Assembly: GCF_003286085.1 (NCBI RefSeq)
Contig: NW_020825600.1
Span: 17,251-81,250, forward strand
Direction: 5' to 3'
DNA from: Drosophila persimilis
Taxonomy: Eukaryota > Arthropoda > Insecta > Diptera > Drosophilidae
DNA length: 64,000 bases
The translations under genes were made by a program, and so were the position numbers. Positions 1 through 10,117 of the stretch are shown here, one piece after another (the first letter of the stretch is position 1; every line of letters begins with the position of its first letter). The notes under the pieces are model-generated. The model was not told where the DNA came from, did no database searches, and saw nothing but the letters and a program-made list of their open reading frames with translations.

Positions 1-134
1 GCACGTTTAATAATATTATAGACTGTTCTCAACTTAATATTGAACATATTGGCCAACTCTTTAGCTGTCTTTCCTTTGCCATAATTAAAATAAACCAATT
101 GTATCAGATTATCTTCAGTTCGCTTACCGGGCAT
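1..134 (-). pseudogene. Tc1/mariner-like transposase, N-terminal fragment cut by window edge
   Basis: Reading leftwards from an ATG at 134-132 there is an uninterrupted frame of 44 codons that runs off the window. It begins MPGKRTED and continues with a basic segment containing KGKTAKELANMF and RTVYNIIKR. That pattern (a start immediately followed by a helix-turn-helix with a conserved AKELA-type turn) is characteristic of the N-terminal DNA-binding domain of Tc1/mariner-family transposases, which bind the terminal inverted repeats. No catalytic DDE/D part can be seen because it lies outside the window. No convincing terminal inverted repeat was found between 135 and 337. The family assignment is inference from the short N-terminus; whether the gene is intact cannot be judged. 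Confidence 0.5.
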
Positions 135-337
135 TGCTAAAACTTCAAATAACACAAGTAACTGAACTGAATTCAAGAAAATTTGTAAACGAATGACTGC
201 AAAGAAGACTTAAGAAAAGCACGCGTCTGGTCGTTTTTGATTTTGATGTCCCGTTTGTTTTTCCTTCGTCTTCTTTCAATCAGTGTTTACATATTGCAAA
301 GAATTAATAGACAGAGGCATACATGCCGCTTTTTTGT
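135..337. other. Unassigned AT-rich flank of the transposase fragment
   Basis: This stretch holds the upstream flank of the transposase fragment and the insertion point of the first Helitron. A short piece near 291-312 (TTGCAAAGAATTAATAGACA) resembles 4854-4874, just upstream of the LINE ORF1, but the match is too short to call a shared element. Confidence 0.4.
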
Positions 338-1443
338 TATACCCGATACTCAAAATGAGTATTGGGGTATATTAGATTTGTGGTAAAAGTGGATGTGTGT
401 AACGTCCAGAAGGAATCGTTTCCGACCCTATAAAGTATATATATTCTTGATCAGCATCAATAGCCGAGTCGATTGAGCCCTGTCTGTCTGTCCGTCCGTC
501 CGTCTGTCCGTCTGTCCGTCCCCTTCAGCGCCTAATGCTCAAAGACTATAAGAGCTAGAGCAACGATGTTTTGGATCCAGACTTCTGTGATATGTCACTG
601 CTACAAAAATATTTCAAAACTCTGCCCCGCCCACTTCCGCCCCAACAAAGGGCGAAAATCTGTGGCATCCACAATTTCGACGATACGAGAAAACTAAAAA
701 CGCAGAATCGTAGAAGATGACTATATCTTCTAGAGTGCAAAATCTGAACCAGATCGTATAATTATTACAGCCAGAATCACGAAAACAATTTCACTCTTTC
801 TCGCTCTGTCTCACTCTAACACACAGGTTTCATGGTCGGTTTTGCCAATTGCAAAATATGAGTTCAAGGATCTCAGAACCTATAAAAGCCAGAGCAACCA
901 AATTTGGTATCCACACTCCTGTGATATCGGACCTTGACCGTTTCCTGTCCAAATTTCGCCACACCCCCTTCCGCCCCCGCAAAGGGCGAAAATCTGAGGC
1001 AACCACAAATCTCAGAGACTATTAAGGCTAGAGTAACCAAATTTGGTGCACACACTCCTTTAAGATGTCACTATAAAACGTATATCTCAGAATTTCGCCC
1101 CACCCCCATCCGCCCCCACAAAGGACGAAAATCTGTTGCATCCACAATATTGCAGATTTGAGAAAACTAAAAACGCAGAATCATAGATAATAACCATATC
1201 TATTAGATTGCTGAATCTGGATCAGATCAGATCATTTTTATAGCCAAAAGGAACAAATCAATTTGCAGTGGCTACGCAGCGCCCGACGTCACGCTCAGAC
1301 TGATTTTCTGTCTCTCTCGCACGCACTCTTTGTCGTGTCGTTAAATATTAGCGGCGTCTGCCGGAGGAGAGCCATACTGACTTAGTATCGGGTATAACCG
1401 TAGAGTTGCGGTGTCCGCAGCAACTCACAACGTTCCCCCTCGT
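338..1443 (-). mobile_element. Helitron/DINE-1-type (ISY-like) element, copy 1
   Basis: Non-autonomous Helitron of about 1.1 kb. One end is TATACCCGATACTCAAAATGAGTAT with a short internal inverted repeat; the other is ...GTTCCCCCTCGT preceded by an imperfect hairpin (GAGTTG-CTG-CGG / CCGCAACTC on the minus strand). The pair TATACCCGATACT / AGTATCGGGTATA forms subterminal inverted repeats. A GTCT/GTCC microsatellite and the block AAAGTATATATATTCTTGATCAGCATCAATAGCCGAGTCGA (conserved across DINE-1 elements) lie near the first end. Orientation here is given with the ACGAGGGGG end taken as the start. No protein is encoded. Confidence 0.85.
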
Positions 1444-1957
1444 TTTTTTTAAACTCTATCTAAATTGTTTGCCCTACTCATATATCTCTTTTTAATTATC
1501 TTATTATGTTTTACATACAATGTTAAAAGGAATTGTAAAACAGTGACAATGGTTAAAATCAGAAGTAATAACCAGAGTGCATTGAGATCATCCCTGTGGT
1601 CTATTATTTTGACATTATTGACCACATTGGCCGTATTGTCTTTGGTCTGACTATCGTCAGAACCGAACCAACCCATGGTGATGATTTTCTCTCAAAAATT
1701 GGTTTCTACAATGTTGGGGTTTTTATTTTTATTTTTTTTTTTTTTTTTATTTGCTATTCATTTATTCTTTTCAATAATAAAAAAAATTACTAAAAATCTT
1801 TTTTTTTCTCATGGACACACATATCTATACACCCTTCCTTTTTTTTTTTTTACTCTTTAAAATTTCATCAATATAAATTTTTTTTTTTAATATATATTTG
1901 ATCAAAATGAAGGAAGAAAAAAAATGTTAAGGGACATGTGATCGATTTACAGGTTTT
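1444..1957. repeat. Spacer unit S1 between Helitron copies 1 and 2
   Basis: About 0.5 kb that recurs at 3081-3563. It carries several T-runs, one long, a Helitron-free AT-rich tail, and on the minus strand a 75-codon frame annotated separately. Together with the adjacent Helitron it forms a directly repeated ~1.6 kb unit (starts 338, 1958 and 3564). Confidence 0.8.
1449..1676 (-). CDS. Small putative N-myristoylated single-pass membrane protein
   Basis: I do not recognise this 75-aa protein. It begins MGWFGSDD, with glycine at position 2 and serine at 6, which fits an N-myristoylation signal. Residues about 30-54 form one strongly hydrophobic helix (LNALWLLLLILTIVTVLQFL), followed by a basic tail with KKRYMSRANNLDRV. 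The context sequence CATCACC before the ATG is compatible with initiation. It sits inside a repeated spacer rich in A-runs on its own strand, so it may be a small accessory ORF of an unidentified mobile or viral element; that is inference. The second copy of the spacer (3081-3563) has lost 32 bases within the membrane segment, which destroys the frame, so only this copy is open. Confidence 0.4.
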   Translation of the reverse strand: MGWFGSDDSQTKDNTANVVNNVKIIDHRDDLNALWLLLLILTIVTVLQFLLTLYVKHNKIIKKRYMSRANNLDRV

Positions 1958-3080
1958 TATACCCGATACTCAAAATGAGTATATTAGATTTGTGGTAAAA
2001 GTGGATGTGTGTAACGTCCAGAAGGAATCGTTTCCGACCCCATAAAGTATATATATTCTTGATCAGCATCAATAGCCGAGTCGATTGAGCCATGTCTGTC
2101 TGTCCGTCCGTCCGTCTGTCCGTCTGTCCGTCCGTCCGTCTGTCCGTCTGTCCGTCCCCTTCAGCGCCTAATGCTCAAAGACTATAAGAGCTAGAGCAAC
2201 GATGTTTTGGATCCAGACTTCTGTGATATGTCACTGCTCCAAAAATATTTCAAAACTTTGCCCCGCCCACTTCCGCCCCCACAAAGGGCGAAAATCTGTG
2301 GCATCCACAATTTCGACGATACGAGAAAACTAAAAATCGCAGAATCGTAGAAGATGACTATATCTTCTAGAGTGCAAAATCTGAACCAGATCGTATAATT
2401 ATTACAGCCAGAATCACGAAAACAATTTCACTCTTTCTCGCTCTGTCTCACTCTAACACACAGGTTTCATGGTCGGTTTTGCCAATTGCAAAATATGAGT
2501 TCAAGGATCTCAGAACCTATAAAAGCCAGAGCAACCAAATTTGGTATCCACACTCCTGTGATATCGGACCTTGACCGTTTCCTGTCCAAATTTCGCCACA
2601 CCCCCTTCCGACCCCGCAAAGGACGAAAATCTGAGGCAACCACAAATCTCAGAGACTATTAAGGCTAGAGTAACCAAATTTGGTGCACACACTCCTTTAA
2701 GATGTCACTATAAAACGTATATCTCAGAATTTCGCCCCACCCCCATCCGCCCCCACAAAGGACGAAAATCTGTTGCATCCACAATATTGCAGATTTGAGA
2801 AAACTAAAAACGCAGAATCATAGATAATAACCATATCTATTAGATTGCTGAATCTGGATCAGATCAGATCATTTTTATAGCCAAAAGGAACAAATCAATT
2901 TGCAGTGGCTACGCAGCGCCCGACGTCACGCTCAGACTGATTTTCTGTCTCTCTCGCACGCACTCTTTGTCGTGTCGTTAAATATTAGCGGCGTCTGCCG
3001 GAGGAGAGCCATACTGACTTAGTATCGGGTATAACCGTAGAGTTGCGGTGTCCGCAGCAACTCACAACGTTCCCCCTCGT
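1958..3080 (-). mobile_element. Helitron/DINE-1-type element, copy 2 (tandem)
   Basis: Nearly identical to copies 1 and 3. It lacks the nine-base TTGGGGTAT part of the TATACCC end present in copy 3, and its GTCY microsatellite is expanded relative to copy 1. It is preceded by the spacer tail GATCGATTTACAGG and followed by spacer S2. Confidence 0.85.
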
Positions 3081-3563
3081 TTTTTTTAAACTCTATCTAA
3101 ATTGTTTGCCCTACTCATATATCTCTTTTTAATTATCTTATTATGTTTTACATACAATGTTAAAAGGAATTGTAAAACAGAGTGCATTGAGATCATCCCT
3201 GTGGTCTATTATTTTGACATTATTGACCACATTGGCCGTATTGTCTTTGGTCTGACTATCGTCAGAACCGAACCAACCCATGGTGATGATTTTCTCTCAA
3301 AAATTGGTTTCTACAATGTTGGGGTTTTTATTTTTTTTTTTTTTTTTTTTTTTATTTGCTATTCATTTATTCTTTTCAATAATAAAAAAAATTACTAAAA
3401 ATCTTTTTTTTTCTCATGGACACACATATCTATACACCCTTCCTTTTTTTTTTTTTTACTCTTTAAAATTTCATCAATATAAATTTTTTTTTTTTATATA
3501 TATTTGATCAAAATGAAGGAAGAAAAAAAATGTTAAGGGACATGTGATCGATTTACAGGTTTT
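3081..3563. repeat. Spacer unit S2, decayed copy of S1
   Basis: Second copy of the 1444-1957 spacer. Relative to S1 it lacks 32 bases (S1 positions about 1543-1574), a loss bounded by a short CAG direct repeat, and has small length changes in its T-runs. The loss frameshifts the small membrane-protein frame, so this copy is non-coding. Confidence 0.8.
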
Positions 3564-4694
3564 TATACCCGATACTCAAAATGAGTATTGGGGTATATTA
3601 GATTTGTGGTAAAAGTGGATGTGTGTAACGTCCAGAAGGAATCGTTTCCGACCCCATAAAGTATATATATTCTTGATCAGCATCAATAGCCGAGTCGATT
3701 GAGCCATGTCTGTCTGTCCGTCCGTCCGTCTGTCCGTCTGTCCGTCCGTCCGTCTGTCCGTCTGTCCGTCCCCTTCAGCGCCTAATGCTCAAAGACTATA
3801 AGAGCTAGAGCAACGATGTTTTGGATCCAGACTTCTGTGATATGTCACTGCTCCAAAAATATTTCAAAACTTTGCCCCGCCCACTTCCGCCCCCACAAAG
3901 GGCGAAAATCTGTGGCATCCACAATTTCGACGATACGAGAAAACTAAAAATCGCAGAATCGTAGAAGATGACTATATCTTCTAGAGTGCAAAATCTGAAC
4001 CAGATCGTATAATTATTACAGCCAGAATCACGAAAACAATTTCACTCTTTCTCGCTCTGTCTCACTCTAACACACAGGTTTCATGGTCGGTTTTGCCAAT
4101 TGCAAAATATGAGTTCAAGGATCTCAGAACCTATAAAAGCCAGAGCAACCAAATTTGGTATCCACACTCCTGTGATATCGGACCTTGACCGTTTCCTGTC
4201 CAAATTTCGCCACACCCCCTTCCGCCCCCGCAAAGGACGAAAATCTGAGGCAACCACAAATCTCAGAGACTATTAAGGCTAGAGTAACCAAATTTGGTGC
4301 ACACACTCCTTTAAGATGTCACTATAAAACGTATATCTCAGAATTTCGCCCCACCCCCATCCGCCCCCACAAAGGACGAAAATCTGTTGCATCCACAATA
4401 TTGCAGATTTGAGAAAACTAAAAACGCAGAATCATAGATAATAACCATATCTATTAGATTGCTGAATCTGGATCAGATCAGATCATTTTTATAGCCAAAA
4501 GGAACAAATCAATTTGCAGTGGCTACGCAGCGCCCGACGTCACGCTCAGACTGATTTTCTGTCTCTCTCGCACGCACTCTTTGTCGTGTCGTTAAATATT
4601 AGCGGCGTCTGCCGGAGGAGAGCCATACTGACTTAGTATCGGGTATAACCGTAGAGTTGCGGTGTCCGCAGCAACTCACAACGTTCCCCCTCGT
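3564..4694 (-). mobile_element. Helitron/DINE-1-type element, copy 3 (tandem)
   Basis: Complete copy with both ends (TATACCCGATACT at the left, CCCCCTCGT at the right). The right flank differs from that of copies 1 and 2, so it marks the end of the tandem array and abuts the 5' region of the LINE. Confidence 0.85.
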
Positions 4695-4879
4695 TTTTTT
4701 TTTAATTTCTTTACCTTGGAATTTTGCCCTTTTTTTTCGTCATACCTACAGCTTAAACACATTTTGATAACAGTTAATAAAAAAAATTCTCCCAACTTAT
4801 GCCTTTACTCATATTTTCAATGTTGAAGTCAAACTTATGTGCCTTTTTAGATTTTGCAAACAATTAATAGACATACTGT

Positions 4880-5800
4880 ATGCTGACGAAGCAAAACTGT
4901 GAATTCTGGCACCATCAGTTGAGAGAGGATACGCCGTACAGATTGATTATTCGAGATATCCATCCAAATGTACCAAAACACTTAATTGAGCGCACGTTCA
5001 CCGACAAGGGCTTCACAGTCATGAACATCTACTGCCCCAGGAAGCCAAACTGGCGTAATATTGAAATAAATGAAGAGGATGATCATGAAATAAATAACTT
5101 AAAAACAAGACAGAGTATGTTCTACGTGAACCTAAAGAAAACACCAAATATTGCAGAGGCACTAAAGATTACTCAAATTGGAAGGTACAGAGTAACAGTA
5201 ATTAAGGCAAAGCACAGTAAAGAATTGGTGCAGTGCTTTAGATGCCAAGATTTTGGACATACGCGAAACTACTGCCTTAAAAAGCCAGTCTGTGAAAAAT
5301 GCTCTGGCGACCACTATACTGGATCAAAATCGTGCGAACTAAGTCTTAGCAAAAAATCCATTTGTGCAAAATGCGGCGAAGATCACCTATCTAGCTATAA
5401 AAGTTGTTCAGTCAGAATTGAACTGAGCAAGAAGCTTAAGCCGACAGCCAGACTACCAGAAGATGGAATGCCTGCCAGTAGCAAAAATAAAAATCACCCA
5501 GTCAGATCGCAAGTCATCTCAAATGCCAATGTGAGGAGTGGGTTCTCCTATGCAGACATAGCAAGACCGCGTGCAGAGAAAAATATTAACGTAAACACAT
5601 TACATGACAGCTCCCGGTTGTTTAATGGTGCTGAAGATCAACATTTTAGTAGCAAATTCAAAATATTAGAAAAAGCTATAAACGACCTTAATAGTAGAAT
5701 GGATCAAATGTTCAAACTAATACAAGATACGATGGAGGCAAACAAAGCCTTCCGCGACCTGTTACAGAAGCTTATTTCAAAATTAACAAGCTTCAATTAA
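4880..5800 (+). CDS. LINE ORF1 (Gag-like nucleic-acid-binding protein)
   Basis: A 306-residue intact frame. ORF1 proteins of jockey-type LINEs bind the element RNA and chaperone target-primed reverse transcription. Residues about 15-115 (YRLIIRDIHPNVPKHLIER through IGRYRVTVIKAKHS) look like the PRE_C2HC domain that precedes zinc knuckles in these proteins. Three cysteine/histidine clusters follow: CFRCQDFGHTRNYC near residue 118, CEKCSGDHYTGSKSC near 137 and CAKCGEDHLSSYKSC near 160. The C-terminal third is polar and ends in a likely coiled coil (FKILEKAINDLNSRMDQMFK). ORF2 begins in a different frame right after the stop. This is the only undamaged reading frame of the element. Confidence 0.75.
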   Translation: MLTKQNCEFWHHQLREDTPYRLIIRDIHPNVPKHLIERTFTDKGFTVMNIYCPRKPNWRNIEINEEDDHEINNLKTRQSMFYVNLKKTPNIAEALKITQIGRYRVTVIKAKHSKELVQCFRCQDFGHTRNYCLKKPVCEKCSGDHYTGSKSCELSLSKKSICAKCGEDHLSSYKSCSVRIELSKKLKPTARLPEDGMPASSKNKNHPVRSQVISNANVRSGFSYADIARPRAEKNINVNTLHDSSRLFNGAEDQHFSSKFKILEKAINDLNSRMDQMFKLIQDTMEANKAFRDLLQKLISKLTSFN

Positions 5801-5802
5801 AA

Positions 5803-7917
5803 ATCGGATTATGAAATGCACGAGGGCTAGTCAAGAGCATTGAAGAACTTAGACTTTTCCTTAATGCTAATAAATTCGATGTAATGTTGATAACAGAGAC
5901 ACATATGCGCCCTGGTCTGAGAGCATTCGTACCAGGATACGACCAATATTACGCTGATCATCCCAGTGGAACATCGAAAAGTGGCTCTGCTCTGTTCATA
6001 CGATCGTCCATTGCCCATGCTCAGAAAGAACCTACGTCCAGGATAAACATACAAGTTGCCAGCGTGAGTGTGCCGACCAATGTTGGATGCATCAAGATCT
6101 CCTCAATATACCTGCCACCCAACCAACCTTGGAGTACAACTGATTTTGAACAACTTTTTCTTAGCCTGGGGAACAGATTCATCGCAGGCGGTGACTTTAA
6201 CGCAAAGCACCCATGGTGGGGTAACGTCAGATCATGCTGTCGAGGGAAGCGATTGCAAGAGGCCATCGTCAGTAGCACATGCGAAATCCTTGCCACTGGC
6301 GAGGCAACTTTCTTCTCATACAACACTCGCCTTACACCTTCTGCTCTCGACTTTTTCATTGTCAACGGGATTGCGCAAAATAAGCTGTCAGTCGAAATTA
6401 AATATGAACTCTCCTCGGATCACCAATTGTAGCATCAGTGCATCATTCTCCACAAATCAAAACTATGAAGCAACAAATTCTCCCTCGAGGCTCTTGCGTT
6501 GAAGTATTTCAAGCCGAACTAGATAGCAGAATCAACCTCAACACGGAAATAAAAAGTCCCGATGATATAGAAGATGCAATCTCGATATTTATGAGAAACG
6601 TAATATTGGCTGCATCTTCTGCTGCGCCTGTAAACCAATGTTCACCAAGCCAACGACGACAAGATACTCTTCCCCCGAGTGCCGTTGCACTCCTGCGCCT
6701 GAAAAGAAGAGTAAGAAGAGAGTATGCGAGAACGGGTGATACTCGAGTTCATCAAATCTACCAAACCGACTGCAAAAGGTTCTTGCAAAAGTCAAGCAGA
6801 CGAGCATTGATAACATTCTAGAAAAAGCTGGCCCCGATGCATCTTTCAACTATACTCTCTGGAAGCTTACAAGCCGATTTAAAAGAGTAGTCATGCCTAA
6901 ATCGCCAATTAAAAATCCAGCAGGCGGTTGGTGCTACTCCAGTCAGCAAAAGGCTGATATCTTCGCAGACAGTTTAGAGCAATGATTTAAACCATTTAAT
7001 CTTACGTCTGCTGTTACACGAAGGGCCGTCGAGCTACAATTGGAAATGCCATTTCAAATGTCCTTGCCAGCAAGCCCAGTCACATTTCAAGAGGTGGTGC
7101 AGCAAATTAAGAAGCTGAAGGCCAAAAAATCCCCTGGAGAGGACCTGCTGGACAACAGGACTTTAAAACTTCTGCCTAAAAAAGCCCTGCTATTTATAGT
7201 GCTGCTCCTCAACAGCATTCTTAGGATAGGACACTTTCCTACCTGCTGGAAGACGGCGCTAATCTCCATGGTACCTAAGCCAGAAAAACAACATACAGAA
7301 GTCGATGGCTACAGACCAATTAGCCTGCTCTCAGCGCTAGGGAAGATGACGGAAAGAATGATACTGAACCGCATCATGCAGCTTGAACCTGTAAAGCAAA
7401 GAATTCCAAAGTGGCAGTTTGGATTTAGAAAAGGTCACGGCACGCCAGAACAACTTCATCGTGTGGTCAACTTCGCGCTTGATGCAATGGAGCAAAAAAT
7501 GTATTCGGTAGCTGTGTTTATGGACATTCAACAAGCGTTTGACAGGGTGTGGCATGATGGCCTCCTCTTTAAGCTGAGAAACATATTGGCCCCGCAGCTA
7601 TTCCAGCTGGTGAGTAGCTTTCCAATGGACAGAAGTTTTAGTGTTGTTGTAAATGGAGCAAAATCATCGAAGCGCCCAATCTGTGCAGGCGTCCCACAAG
7701 GCAGTGTTCTTGGACCAACGTTATATACCCTATATACAGCCGATATGCCTTCCTCAACGGCAATAACTGGGTTGGACGAGGACGATGTGTTGATAGCAAC
7801 CTACGCGGATGACACTGCAGGGCTGACCAGAAGTCCAAGCATAAATCTAGCTACGGAAGCTCTGCAACAATATGTGAGCAGCTTTGAGGTCTGGGCTCAG
7901 AAATGGAACATAGGCAT
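5803..7917 (+). pseudogene. LINE ORF2 5' part: endonuclease and reverse transcriptase, multiply broken
   Basis: ORF2 of jockey-type LINEs encodes an apurinic-like endonuclease that nicks the target and a reverse transcriptase. The start region (NARGLVKSIEELRLF) is interrupted by TGA at 5812-5814 where the family normally has tryptophan. The endonuclease is readable from 5815 to 6432 (VMLITETHM, GGDFNAKHPWWG, SALDFFIV, SSDHQL) and then hits TAG, the frame being offset by an indel. A second frame runs to 6821, a third from about 6785 with a TGA at 6983-6985, and then the RT palm from 7040 (GYRPISLLSALGK, FRKGHGT, AVFMDIQQAFDRVW, GVPQGSVLGPTLY, ATYADDTA). The coding sequence stops at 7917 where the LTR retrotransposon is inserted. 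At least four inactivating lesions besides the insertion. Confidence 0.8.
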
Positions 7918-9233
7918 TGTGAAGGCATAAGCCTCCACAATACAGAGTATACACACACGAAATAGAGAACGCAACGAAGAGAACGGCTATACACACACGG
8001 AAGAGAGAACGCAACGAAGAGAACGGCTTTACACACACGAAAGAGAGACGCAGACGACGGCCACGCAGCGAAGAGAGAACGCAACGAAGAGAACGGCTAT
8101 ACACAGAGGAAAGAGAGCGAAGCGGCAGAGAAGCCGCCGATCGGCCTTACGCCCACGCAGCCGAGGAAAGGGCCGACGGCGAAGCAGAGAATACAGAGAC
8201 GCAGCCGATCGCCCACGCCGCCGAGGCCGACAGCCGAAGCTGCGCAGCCACGAAGCGGCAGAGAAGCTGGGAAAAGACAAAGCAGAGGCCTGGCACGGTC
8301 CAGCGCGGGCCAGACTCAGGAGTGATCTCCAAGGGCTGAACAAGACCGGTTGTGCGACGGAAAAATAAGCCGCGACCGCGGTGTGTAAAAAGAAAAAGAA
8401 GTTGTGAGCACGCAGTGTACGAAATAAGCCGACGTGACGAGGACCCGCCGCGGGATACCCGGACCCCAAAGGAGGGAAACAAGGGTGAGCCACCTCACGT
8501 ATGTGAGCTCTGGGGGGGAACAGATCGGTGCAGTAGGCAGGCATAGACAGTTTTACATATCCATGCACACATGTGGTTTAATATAAGTTTCTTTTGCGCT
8601 TATTTCCCCGCTGCAGGCGCGGGATTTTAAGTAGGGGAATGATCCAAAAATAATAAAGACACCAACCTCCACCCACCTGTCTCAGAACATTCGCCCGTAG
8701 GAATCACTCACTCCCCCACCCCCTCTCTTCCCTTTTCCCGGGAGGCCCAGCGAAGTGGATGTGAGTCGTGGATCACGCGGCATTCACCAAGCTGGGTTCC
8801 TCCTCTCCTGTACCTTTTCCCCCGGGGGACCCGGCGATGCTGGATGTGAGTCGTGGATTCACGCGGCATTCGCAAAGCCGGGTTCCCTCTCCTACACCCT
8901 CGCCCTGGGGACCTGGCGACGCAGATGTGAGTCGTGGATCATGCGGCATCTGCTAAGCTGGACTCCCCTCCCCCATACCCATCCGATCCCTGATCCAAAC
9001 CTCGTCTCCCGCCATACATGACCCGCAACGCACGTCTCTGCAGCCCCCACGCACGGCTTCAACCACGCCCCGTGGCCGGGCCAGGCCCGACCGTCCCACG
9101 ATCCACCCCACGGGCGCGCTTTCGCCACGAGCGGCTCTCCCCTTAGGTCCTCACACAACAAATTTTGCTGTGGGGAAGGACCGGGCCCTGGACAGACTGA
9201 GAAGCTGTACCTCGGCCTGAGAACTTCCTTACA
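7918..9233 (+). repeat. 5' LTR of the Osvaldo-like element
   Basis: 1316 bp, TGTGAAGGCATAAGCC to CTTCCTTACA. It contains short repeats of AACGCAACGAAGAGAACGGCT near the start and, at 8740-8950, a degenerate ~80-bp repeat built around GTGGATGTGAGTCGTGGATCACGCGGCATTC. An AATAAAG signal occurs at about 8650. Confidence 0.9.
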
Positions 9234-9235
9234 GA

Positions 9236-9253
9236 TGGCGCCCGAGCAGGGAC
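9236..9253 (+). promoter_or_regulatory. Primer-binding site, lysine tRNA type
   Basis: TGGCGCCCGAGCAGGGAC starts two bases after the LTR and differs at one position from the tRNA-Lys3 primer site known from lentiviruses and Osvaldo. It is where minus-strand DNA synthesis would be primed. Confidence 0.85.
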
Positions 9254-10117
9254 CCACGAGGAGAGAGTCGGCGAGCATAGGGACAGGTGAAAAGTGAAAA
9301 GGGAACCGAGCAGCAGCCCACAATAAAAAGGCAAGACCCACAAAAGCAAAGACAGCAAACGATGCTTAGGACCCACGGATCAGGAAAAGCCGCCGGAGAA
9401 AGGTCAAATCAGTGATTAGCAACCCCAAAATCAGAGTCCCGGCGAGTAGCCAGCACCAATCTTTGATCCCTCGACTTATGTACAGCTGAGGCTGGTTTCT
9501 CTAATACCCCCCTAGCAAGGGCCGCCGGCACGTGTCCCAGACGCGCCGGCAAAAACCACGCGGAAAACCACGCAGCCAGCCACCTACGAGGCAGAAAGAG
9601 ACGGGGAGAGACGCGAAAAACCACGCGGCCAGCCATCTACGCGACAGAAAGAGACGGGGAGAGACGCCGAAGACCCAGCACCGCGTGCCGGAGGAAAATG
9701 GCCGCGGACGGCGCCTAAAACTTTGGCACGCGCCGGCGACAAAGCGGCACCAGCGACAGAGTAGCCAAGCAGCAGCAGCGGCAGAGCAACGAAGCAGCAG
9801 CGACAGAGCAACGAGGCAGCGGCAGAGCAACGAAGCAGCAGCGACAGAGCAACGAGGCAGCGGCAGAGCAGAGAAGCAGCAGCGACAGAGCAGCGAGGCA
9901 GCGGCAGAGCGGAAGATCAGCAGCGACAGAGCAGCGAGGCAGTGACGGAGCAGCGAGACAGTGACCGAGCAGCCAAGTAGCGACGCAGCGGTGGAACAAC
10001 GGAGCAGCGAGGGACAGCCGGCGAACGCAGAGGAGCAGCTACATGGCAGCGGAACCCTCGGCCACAAAGCCATGGCCGCGGCCAATATAAGGCGGAGCAG
10101 GAACACCAGTCAGGCAG
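9254..10117 (+). repeat. Osvaldo-like leader with simple repeats
   Basis: Untranslated leader. At 9760-9960 there is an imperfect array of GCAGCAGCGACAGAGCAACGAG-like units, and a second array of GGGCAGTCAGGCAGTTGTTACC-like ~20-bp units runs from about 10110 into the start of the gag frame (10215). Open frames through both arrays look like by-products of the repeats. Confidence 0.65.

Noticed and set aside
287..312. LINE 5' end near 290 matching 4854-4874
   Set aside because: Similarity is about 18-20 bases of AT-rich sequence and does not extend on either side.
2093..2157. GTCT/GTCC tracts as independent microsatellite loci
   Set aside because: They are a built-in component of every DINE-1-type copy at the same position and vary only in length.
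2571..2798. 75-codon frames beginning MTVSCPNFATPP in many places
   Set aside because: These are translations of Helitron interiors; frames are not preserved between copies and the element is non-autonomous.
8029..8568. 179-codon minus-strand frame repeated at 16010-16549
   Set aside because: Occurs in both LTRs of the Osvaldo-like element, antisense, in GC-rich repetitive DNA; no domain.
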